Shown here piece after piece: positions 22,480 through 34,400 of a stretch of 64,000 nt of DNA. A program made the position numbers and the translations under genes. The notes beneath the pieces are model-generated. The model searched no databases. It was not told the origin of the DNA and worked only from the letters and a program-made list of their open reading frames with translations. Source of the DNA: Fragum whitleyi (lineage: Eukaryota; Mollusca; Bivalvia; Cardiida; Cardiidae); assembly GCA_948146395.1 (NCBI GenBank), contig OX411543.1, forward strand, positions 24,061,026 through 24,125,025, read 5' to 3'. The number at the start of each line of letters is the position of its first letter. Position 1 is the first letter of the stretch.

Positions 22480-25400
22480 GTAAGTGATATATGAGCCAGT
22501 GCGTGACATTTCCAACAATTTGAAATGTTGGTGACATGTAAACATTGAGAGGCCCAGACAGCCAAAAACTGTTAATATAAAGTTACCCGATTGTCTACAG
22601 ATACTTTGAGACCTTATATATCTACTAAACGCATAGTGAAGACTCTGGTCAGACTGTGCAGATGCACAGGCTGGTCAGAGTCTTTGCTTTGCGCATATTT
22701 GAATTTGTGGAAAATCTCACGCACAGGCTCATATATACTCGAGAGATTAACCCTTGTCATGCTGAATAAATTTAATCTAAAAATTTTAATTAAAATCAAA
22801 GGGCAAAAAGCACTGAAAGTTCTTACTGTAGGTCAATTTTCATTTGAAAAACTAAATCTATTGACAATTCTGGTTTGAAAGTGAGAAACAGGTGGTGTAG
22901 ACTAACAATACCAACTTGCCACACTTCCTAAGTTGTATGAGGACATTAACTGAAAAAATATGGTTTTAGAATAGAAACAATTTATTTTAGCCCTTTCCAC
23001 TTTCTCAAAATTTTAAAGTGGAAAAAAATTTGGGTTGAGTATTTGAAATTACTTTCATCTACAACATGAACCCCCTTTCAATAATCTTCAATTTTGTTCT
23101 TGAATCAAGATCCATTTGCCCTTTTGGCAAATGCCGAAGAAAAATATACTGGTCCACAGGCTAAAAATATAAAGTTGGACAAGTTTTCATAAGAATTGCA
23201 CAATCCAATTTTCTCATTTTCTGTATTACAGCTATGTCAAGAGTTCAAGGAAGGAGTTGGGAAAACACTACAGGCAAAACTTCAGGAAAGAGCTAGTAAA
23301 AAAGTAAACTGGGTAAGGAAATTTGTCCAGCTTTCTTAAAATAGCCAAGGGGATTAGCAAAATCTCAGAATCATCCTTTCTTGATTAAATGCTGTCACAA
23401 TAATGAATTAAAATGATATGTAATTGTTTATTAATACCTGATTCAATTTTCATTTCTTCCAAACTCATTAGATATTTTTTTTGGTAATATACATTAAGAA
23501 TGTATTATATTTATCATTAACAAAAAGGGATATTCTTGACTTTGTTGGACTCACAATTTGTGCCTCTAGTGGTATCTATACTTTTTTGTTAAGTTTTTCA
23601 TTCAGTATCACAAGGGTTAATAGAAAGAGATACTTAATTTGGATGTAGCACTAAATATTACTTTAAAAACACCAATTATATTGCCAGAAATTTTAATCAG
23701 ATCAATGGCATTTAAGATCACATGGTCTGTTTGCAGGTGTCTGATTGGTGGAGAGATGTAGCGTACCTTGATGTTAGATCACCGTGTGTCATCAACTCTA
23801 ATCCAGGAGTCTTGTTTCCTAAAGGAGATTTTGATGATATAGATGGCCAGTTGCAGTAAGTACATAATTTTCTAATTTTCACTACATTTTTATGCCCCGT
23901 ATCGAGAGATTGGGGGCAGTTTGTTTTACTTATGTCCGTCTGTCTGTCCGTCCGTCCGTCTGTCCGAAAACTTAACCAAACTTAACCTTGCCAATATCTT
24001 CAAGCCTATTCAAGATACAAAGCTAATATTTGGCATGATGATAGATCTCAATGATTAGTGGTAGAACTGGTGTGAGAAATACCAGGAATCCTTTGTTAGG
24101 TGCTCCAGCCGTCGCAATATAACTGAAAAAATGTTGAAATCAGTGTAAAATTCCATTTTAAAAAAACAAACAAAATAAATTGCTGGTATTCATTGAAATT
24201 ACTATTCAAATGGGAACCAACAACATTGTGGTTTCATTGAAAAATAAAGATTTTATGGGGTTATATTGGAGCATGAGGCTCATTTGGAATTTCTATGGTA
24301 TTTGTTGTCCCATTTAAGGTATGCATCAAGACTGGTGGCTGGTCTCCTGGATTATAAGTCAATGATTGACAGGTAGGTATCCTTGTCTTGTTATTCTCTA
24401 CCTACAAAATTTTGATCACCTAGCTTTCTGGTCATTCCAATCAGACTTCGGGGGTTAACAGTTACCCCTGAAATTAAGGAGTCAATTGGACTCCATAGCG
24501 AGTTTTGAGTGAAATTCAAGGTAGGTAATCTAATATAGCTAATTTTGTTCAAGATGAACAAAATTAGGGATATTTACTACCTCCCTTTAATAAAATTTGC
24601 ACCAAGTTTCTATCAATAGCTTTCACATCATGCTCATGGTGAGCTTTTTTGATCATTGATTGTCCATTGTCTGTTGAGTGTTGTCAACAATTACTTTGTC
24701 AACCCTCTAGTAGCCACAATTTTCACCTTGTCAACAAGAGCTTAACTAGTACAAGTAACTTTACATAAAATTTGTTCTTTTTCATAAATATTGGATATCT
24801 CATGAACTTTTGATTGAGAGATGCTGATTATAACAGAGTCTTGCTTAATAACTTTCCAGTTATATCTAGGCTCGTTTAACATCAGCTTGCCTCAAACAAA
24901 ATTTGAGAATAGATTCTTTTTCTCACATTTACAGCAGTTTTTTTTTTACATGATTGTATGTGAATTTGTTTGTGTAAATCCAATTTCAAGAACATCCAAA
25001 TGATAGAAATAATGGGAAAATATGTGTAAGATGACATGAAATAGAATGTGATCCTACATATGTGTAAGACAAGGAAATCTCTGATGGCTGGTCATTGTCG
25101 AAGACAAGTGGAGCTATGCAAGCAATAAGAATACTCTGTTGGTGAAAATCCCTGGTAATTTATCTGGTCTCAAGGTTACAAAACTTTTCTCATTCTCAAC
25201 TGGTTTCTCTCAAATTTCAAGTTGAGATAAAAGTCATATTCTGTTGTAATACTAATATAAATGTATGAACATAAAGAGGATAATAATAAGTTGTTATAAA
25301 TAACAACCTGTAAATATAATCTTTTATTTATTCGTATTCTAAATTTGAAAATTTCTCAGTTGAGATCTTAACCTTTCACCTCTAAGTCTTAGGCAGCAAA

Positions 25401-28400
25401 GAAGGACCGTAAATTGTGTATTTCCTTTAATTGGTGCCTATAATACTGAATGCATGTGTATATAATTATAATTGCTTTTCACTTGTCGAACGGTCTGTTA
25501 ATTTTTTTTTTCTATTGAGCATATAACAAAAAGTATGCAAGCTAGAATCATGAAACTTTACAGGTGGATAGAACTCATTAAGGAGAAGTGTAGTGCTCAA
25601 GAACTATAACTCTACTCTTCATATTCTGTGAGTCATTGCCCTTTGTTGATTGACAAATAAAAGGCCATTGACCTGCTTTTATGGTGGTTATAGATATTTA
25701 ATAAACATCTCTTGTTTCAGTCAAACTTTGCCTGTTGACCATCTAGGGAAGAACCCATTGTGTATGATGCAATACTACCAGATATTGTCAGCATGCCGAA
25801 CACCAGGTCTCAAACATGATGATTGGACCTGCTTCCCACCAGATAAACCTGGAGCACCAAGACATATAACAGTCATATACAGAAATAATGTAAGTTTTGT
25901 ATATTTGTCATACCATGTCAGTGAACAAGTACAATGGAATCCTGTTAATTGGAAACCTGTCTAAAATGATATTATCTAGAAGTTGCAATAAAAGGAGTCA
26001 TTTATTCTTTAATGCTTTTCGGTGGTTTACCTAGAAATAACTGTAGATTATCACTTGATAATCTCACTGCAAAAGCAGTGAAATTATCAAAAACTTATTC
26101 CCTGCTTTTGTGCATTTCATCCTATCTGACGTCATCCTAACAGGCGAAATTAGTGACGTCACAATGAATGTTGCATAGCAATCACGTGCAAAATGATGCG
26201 CTTTACGAAAATATGTCCTAGAAATTTCACAGTTGGTCTCATTTTTGCAATAGAAAAAAAATAGAATAATCGTTTGTTTTTTGAGTAAGATCGATTAATA
26301 TTTCATTTCATAAACAACAAAAGCTACATTTTTCACTCGTGGCTCCCCCACTCATGCCTTTTAGACCATTATTTAGGAATTCAAAGCAATAGTTCTATTC
26401 ATTTTTGCTGGCATATGTTGATAATTGTCATTATTATTATGCCATCCTCAGAAGAAGAGGGGGTATATTGCTTTGAACTTGTCAATGGTTCTGTTTGTCC
26501 ATCCATAGACCTTTGTTTGCCCTGAGCATATCTCATAAATTATGCAAGCTGGAATCATGGATCTCATTGAGGGGAAAGTGCACAAGAACCATAACTCTAC
26601 TCATATTTTTTTTAATTGATTGCCCTTTGATAATTGATAAGAATAGGCAATTGACCTGCTCTTATAGGGGCATGAATGTTTTACAAACATCACTTATTCT
26701 GATTGAAGGACAGGTCTTAATGAACTGGTGTTGTTTCTTTCAGATATTTGAAGTTCCAGTCTATGGTCAGGATGGCCAGCCTATGTCTGTAAACCAAATA
26801 AGGGGACAGTTGAACTATTGTGTAAATGAAGGCAGCCATTATGGTGACCCTATTGGCCTATTTACCATGGAACATAGAACAAACTGGGCTAAAGTGTATA
26901 AAAAACTTACAAAAGGTAGGTGTCTTTTCAATTAAAGCTTCATGAAGGATGAAGCGATTCTTGTTCTGCATAAAGGCAAGTTTTAGTGTTGTCCTCTTAT
27001 CCTTCTTTCCATCTGTTCCAGCTTGTACGGAGAATTTCTAAGGTTACCAGTCAACTCGGCCCATCAAATATTCGGCCTGGTCAACTCGGCCCCAATATAA
27101 AGTCTATAGTAACATAGATTATTTTTCATAAAATATGTACAAGTTATGTACAAACGATGCTACTATACCTTACTGGGTTTATTCTTTATCATTTTGAATC
27201 TATATGTGTTTTCCTATTAGAAATATTTTATCGATTCGTAATTTGGTTATATACGATTCTAAGAATGATCCTTAAATTTCAATTTAATATTTTAATTTTC
27301 TGACGCATATCTAAATTTCCTTAAAACTGAATGACGATTAGATACTTTTGTATTTGTAATTAAAATACTGAATAAATCACTGAAATAAAGAGGTTTTGGC
27401 ATAAAATGAAAATTGGGCCAAGTTATACGTTGGGCCGAGTTGCCGATGGGCAGACTTAAAAATGGGCCAAGTTGACCAGTCACCATTTCTAATGACAGAA
27501 TTTAAAAAAAATATTTATGCTTTTATTGCCTATCATTTGATGATTTCAAATATGAATTTTTTGGCAAGTTGTCCAGTTTGTATAAAATAATAAATATGTT
27601 GCAAAGTAGTTGAGTTGAATAGAGCAGTATACAAATTGCCCTTACAAAATTTCAGAGAAGAGAAACAGGCTGGCCCTCGACTCTATCACCAGAAGTATTG
27701 TAGTGTTGTGTATAGATGAACCGTTACCAGAGGCAGATAATATCATGTCATTGAGTGGACATCAAATGTTACACGGGGCAGGGTCAAATGTTAACTCAGG
27801 GAATAGATGGTTTGACAAAACACTGCAGGTATTGAATACCAGTTCATATTGTTTTAACAGCCATGTCCATTTGTTTCTGTTTGTCTGTCCATAACCTTAG
27901 TATCTACATTTTACTGACGCCTATGAATTAATGCCAAGCTTATTGGTCAAGGTTGTGTGTGTTGTTCAAGTACAAAAAAAAATGATTTTTAGTATTCCAT
28001 GGATACATATTGTTTGTTAGATAGAGGATAGACCTTTGTTTCATTGTAAGATTGATTTATTTTTTCATTGAGTGCATAACAAAAGCTATATTTTCACAAG
28101 CAGTGGAGGCATGAATGAGAATACAACTTTTGTTGTTCACTAAAAGAAATATCAATCGATCTTATTTGAAAAACAAACAATTATACTATTTCTTTTATGC
28201 ATAAATGAGACAAATTGTAAAAACTTCTGGATAAATTTCCTAAAGTGCTTCATTTTGCACATAATTGCAACGTTCATGATAACATCATTTTTTGAAGGTA
28301 AAGTCAGGTATATGTTTAGGACAATTGTTACGGCGGGGAGTTTATCAAAATGATAATCTACCATTATTCCTTGATAAGCTACTGAAAAGCATTAAAGACT

Positions 28401-31400
28401 AAAGTTTTAACTCAATAAATTTTTTCTGAAAATAGGTAAAGAAAAGAGATTTGATCCGGTAATGCTTTGATCAGAAATGAAAATTGAAGATATGAACATG
28501 TATAATGAGGGTTCAGCCAAGACTGTACTAAGTGTCTAGAGAATGTTTAGACACTTAGTACATTCTTGCATGTATCCACAAAATATATGTAGGTAGGATG
28601 ATCACTTAAGATTGAGAACAATCATTCAATAAAAAATGTAGTTTCGATCCCTGTCAGTCTGTGTGGTCTGTACAGAACTGACCAGGGTCGATCGAGGGGT
28701 TAGTGTAAAACTGTTGTAAATGCCTATAGATATATAGGCATTTGAGCCTGTGTGTGACATTTCCAACAATTTTACTTGTGCGCAACGTTGAGACTAAGAT
28801 CAGCCTGTGCAGCAGCACAGACTGATCAGAGTCTTTACTGTGCTCTCAATAGATGGCTACTGACCTAAAATTGCTATTTATAACCCCCAAAAATTAATTC
28901 TAATCTGATGTGTCTTTCTATCACACATCATGAAATTGTGAAATTGCACACACGGGCTCATGTACAATAGTGTGGCACTGACCCTTCTGATACTTTTTAG
29001 CATTTCTGAGGTGGGCCAGTTTCAAGTGTTGGTTAAAAAATGAAAGGGATACAATTTCTTAAATGTTTTGCATATGTTTACATCCTTAACACAGCGCATA
29101 ATTCTTGTCATGTAATTGAAGCTATTTAAATGCACTTTTCTATCATTTTAAAAATTTCAGTTTATTGTTGGTCAAAATGGATTCAGTGGTTTGAATTATG
29201 AACACACTACAGCTGAAGGTCCTCCAATCATATCCATTATGGATCACAGCATTAACTTTATGTGAGTATTGTATCAAGTACAATGAGACTTGATATTGTT
29301 GATTTTTTACTCATGCTGAACTGAAAATTTTCTCAAATTTCAACTTGAGATTAAAGCTGTCATTATATATAATACAACATTGAATTCATAAATAATAAAA
29401 GAAATAATCAGAAAATTGTCACTTGTAACATATATATGTATTTCACATTAAAATTAACATTTAAATTCTCATTTGAGAATGAAAAGTATTATAATCTTGG
29501 GTCCGTATCTTTCAGAGTACATTTAGAAGCTTAACTGACATTCTAAATACACTTTGTGACTTTATCTATCTCCGAATCAAATAGTAAAGACTTTTGTCAG
29601 ACTGAGCAGATGCATAGGCTGGCTAAAGGCTTTGCTTAGAATGCATTTGAAATAACTGGAAATGTCAAAAACAGGCTCATATAAAGTTAAGAGTAGTACG
29701 TCCTCACAAAGAAAGGGAAGAAGTTTCATGTTTGAACTCCCCACATCTCACATATGATAATACAGACCTCTCTCTGATTAGATGAGTGAGAACCAAATTT
29801 CATTTAGAAAAAAAAGTATTAGACAAATAGTTGTGAAATACATGGCTAAAAATGGTATTTGGAAAAAAAAGGTTTTTTAATGTTATAAATGGTTTTCTGA
29901 AAAAAAAAAATAGCCTAAAATATATCTTACAAAAAGCTCATATTATGAGGTAAGACTAGTTTTTGACATTCAAAAATTTTCTTGAGTCAATCTATTCATT
30001 GATCATTGAGATATTATCAATTTGTACTCAGAAAATGACTTTTATGTAGTGTTATACAGTCTCACTTTAAAAATGCCATATTTTACAATTATATGACACA
30101 TAAACATGTACTTTTCTGACATGTAATTTCTGATATGAGTGAACAATTTTCAAGAAAGGTACACATATCTGGATACATCTTTACAGAAAACAACAGAAAG
30201 ATAACACTCCAGCAAATGGTATTCCAAATCCCAAACAGCTCCATTTTAAATTGTCGACAGATACAGAAAAGGCTTTGGAAGCTGCCAAAGAAAACTGTGA
30301 TAGGTAAGTTGATCCTTTTCATTGATGGAGCCGTCGTCATAGCACAGTTGGTAGCGCGTTGGACTGTCAATCAAGAGGTCCCAGGTTCAATCCCCGATGG
30401 GGGCACTCATTCTTTCAGACTATTTGTCTCTCACTAATGGGTTGATAATGGTAGACCTATGTGAGATAGCAGCGGGAGGTTAAGTAAGGATGTGATGGTT
30501 GCACTTGTGAGAAATACCAGGAATCCAGTGCTGGTGCTTCAGCCGCTGTGATATAATTGAAAAAATGTTGAAAGTGGTGTAAAACTCCATTCAAGCAATC
30601 AATTCAATGCATTGATTTAATATCATTGTCAGTATAATTGATTATGTGTCAATGATACAGAGGACTAAACAACAAAGTATTCCAAACTTATGAAATAAAC
30701 TATGTCTCTTAAGAGATTAAGAGGATATTGAATGAGTGGTAATTGAAAACCGAATTTATGATACAAGTCATCTATAAACAGATAAAAACGAGGCTGTTCC
30801 AAGTTTTTGTCTGTTTTAGATAATGAGTTTAATAAACTCAGTATTTCATGAGAATAAATTTGATATTCTGTTTATGATATTTACCTGATTTTTTGCGATA
30901 AATCCAGAGAATTCCAGAAATTTATCGACGCAAATTATTCTGCGAAACATAAAACGCTGTTTGTGAAATGACATAAGCTAATGGTTATGAGGTTATTTTC
31001 AGAACGAAGTTATAACGCTGCTGTACGTTCTTAGCCCATTTGCATAGTTATTCCACTAGTGTAATAACACAGGTGTAATATCAAAAATATTCAACGGGTT
31101 TATTTCACTCTTGTGACGTAGGTCATATTATAAATAGAGATTTAACCACATTGAATATTTTTAGCTTCACTGAATAAAGTTACTGAAATGTCAGATAAAA
31201 ATGAATAAAACTTGATAGTCAATAGAGCTTCTCAGGCCCTCTTAGGCTTCTTGTTTGAGTGGTTAAGTACAGTCAAAACTGTCAATAGCGGCCACCCACG
31301 GGGCAAAGCTAAATTGGCCGCATACGGGTAGTTGACCACTTAATGGAAAATCTTCCCCCCCATCCCGCCACCGGCGGCCGTCGAGACGAACAAAAATTGG

Positions 31401-34400
31401 CTAATATCATAACTCCATCGGATGGCACCGAATGTGTAGTATTAGTATCAAAAAGATTTTATATCAAAATCGGCAATAGGAGACTTAAACAATGTAAATA
31501 ATTCTTGAATAGCAGTATTTACAATGTTTTGGTCATTCACTATCAATATGGTCTCACCTGGGAAATGTAATCAGCGTATGTAAACGAGTTGCATTTTGTC
31601 ACAGGGACCAGAAAAGAATTAAATAAACTTCATGTGAGAAAGATGATGATCAAGATTTTGATACCGATAATATTCATGAATACTAAAAATATATTATTAT
31701 TCATTAGAGAAGCTGACAATTGCGAGTTCAATTCATGAAAGTATCAATGCGCTGGAGATACGTCATTTTTAGTGTTTATAGTTTTCACAGGGGGGGTTCC
31801 TGTGGATTTGGCAGCAATTTGTTTCACGTGCGCGGGATGTAAACAATGGTCAGGTTTTCCGGCATGCTTGACGACGTAAGTTGACGTCATTTGGAAAATC
31901 CCCAGACATTTTCGACAAGCAGCGATGATACACGGAATCAACTGATACTAAATACAAAAACGCCAATTTTATTAATTTATTATTTATTTTACTTCATTTG
32001 TGTGTCATTAAATTTCCCTAAGAGAACGCGATTTTTGGTGCAAAGAAGAGAAAAAACGTAATTCTGATACAAAATAAATACTTCCGGAGCTGACAAAGGG
32101 AAATTCCTTCCGAGTTCAATTTGTTATATAAATCTTTTCATAGTTCGGGCTATCAGCAATGTTTATGTTAAATAGGTTGGTTAATTGAAATAATTATAAT
32201 TTGCTACCATTATCAATCAGAAAATATGCTGGCCACTCTGATAACACAAATTAGTAGAGGTGTTGATTAGATAAGCGTCACGGTAAATGCATACGATAAT
32301 CCAAACCCGTTATTGATTTTTCGTTAATCAGTGAGTCACCTTTCATAATTTGATGACTCGCGTGACCCCTTAAGGGGATATAAAATGGGTGCAAATCAGA
32401 CAATTAAGGGTGACCGCCAGCTGCATACGACAGAATGCCACTATTCACAGTTACTTTTAAGAGCAAATTTGCGCTGGCGGACCTGAGCTGGCCGCATACG
32501 GCAGTGAGACCGCTATTCTCAGGTGACCGCTCACACAGTTTTGACTGTACCAGAGTTTTTATATTTCACATATTCTTATTTGAGACAAAATCTTTTCTGT
32601 TGGTTTCAATTTCTTCAAATCATCAAGCAATTTTTAAGGTCAAGTTTGTATACAGAAATGTGGCTATTTTGGTAATGATTTCTATATTGGCATATCAGAC
32701 CACTGTTTCCAAATCATGGTAATTGTGTAGGACTGGCATTTAAGACATATGATTGCCCTGACTGTAGGAAAGAATTAATTATCTGCATGATATAGTTTTA
32801 ATATTATTATTTCTTAAGGTTTATTCTATTTCAATGAAGAAAAGAATGAGTTGAACATTGGTTTGTTTCTTGGATTAATATCTGTTCTTTTGATGTGAAT
32901 GTTTGCTCAAGGTGGCAATGGACAGCATTCTCTCGACTCTATAAACAGCAAAGGGGTTTTCGTTATGGCTCTTTTTGCTTGTTGTTTAAAAAGGCTGGTT
33001 TTCATTAGATTCTGCTTATGGAAATAGCATAGAATAATGATACTTAAAGTTCATAACCTAGCTTTTTTTCAACATTTAATACCAATTGGTGCATTTTTAG
33101 CTCACCTGAGCACAAAGTGCTCAAGGTGAGCTATTGTGATCGTAGAATGTCCGGCGTCAGTCGTGAGTCGTCCACAATTTCTTTAAACATCTTCTCCTCC
33201 TAAACCAGTGGGCCAATCTTGATGCAACTTGGCAGGGATGTTCCTTGGGTCAAGCTCTACCAGAGTTGTTCAAATAATTGAAATCCACCGTTAACTTTCC
33301 CTTTATCCTTAACAAAAAGGGTGAAAATATGAAAATCTTTAAAAATCTTCTCTGAAACCAGAAGGCAGACAGCTTTCATATTTGGTATGTAGCATCATCT
33401 AGTGCACCTCTACCAAGTTTGTTCAAATCAAGATCCTGGGGTCATATTTGGGCTTTGCCCGGGTCCAACCCTTTTTACATAGAATCAAATAGCAAAAATC
33501 TTTAAAAATCTTCTTCTCTGAAACCAGATGGCAGACAGCTTTCATATTTGGTATGTAGCATCATCTAGTGGACCTCCACTAAGTTTGTTCATATCAAGAC
33601 CCTAGGCTCATACTTGGGCTCCACCTGGGCGCAACCCTTTTTACTTAGAATCAAAGAGCTAAAATCTCTTAAAAATTTCTTTAATCGAAACCAGAGGGCA
33701 CACTGCTTTCATATTTGGTATGTAGCATCATCTAGTGGGCCCTACCAAGTTTTTTCATATCAAGACCCTTGGGTCATATTTGGGCTCCACCTGGGTGCAT
33801 CCCATTCAGCTCATCGAGCATGATGGGTGAAAATCTGAAAACCTTCAAAATTCTTCTTCTCTGAAACCAGAAGGCTGACAGCTTTCATATTTAGTATGTA
33901 GCATCATCTTATGAACCTCTTCCAAGTTTGTTCATATCAAGACCCTGGGGTCAAATTTGGGGTCCATCCGGGTGCATCCCTTTTTACATAGAATCAAAGA
34001 GCAAAAAGGCATATCTGTCTTGCTCTACGCTGAAAACATTCCATGGTATTGATTGAAGGCAATTATCTTCTTTTTGACATCTGCCTATCCAATTAATGTG
34101 ATGTCTCAGGGGTCAAAGAGACTCAGGTGAGCAATCTAGGACCATCTTGGTCCTCTTGTTAGATTTTGAAGGCACATTATGCAAATACAATTGATCAAAG
34201 AGAAATTTCTTTTGCAACAGCCATTGTGTACATGTATAAAGTCTATCATCATGTATGTGTTTTATAGCCATCAGCTGGTACTGAGTCTTGAAAATCCTAG
34301 AAGGAATATAAACGTTTTACTGAAAAATGACCAGTACCACTCAAGGGAAGATAACTCTAGCATGAAAACAAGCATGGAAAGGTATTTTGAAATTTTGATA

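Noticed and set aside
30330..30405. Functional tRNA gene
   Set aside because: Both pol III boxes are present, but the arms pair poorly, and the sequence continues into the SINE body found at four or more other places.
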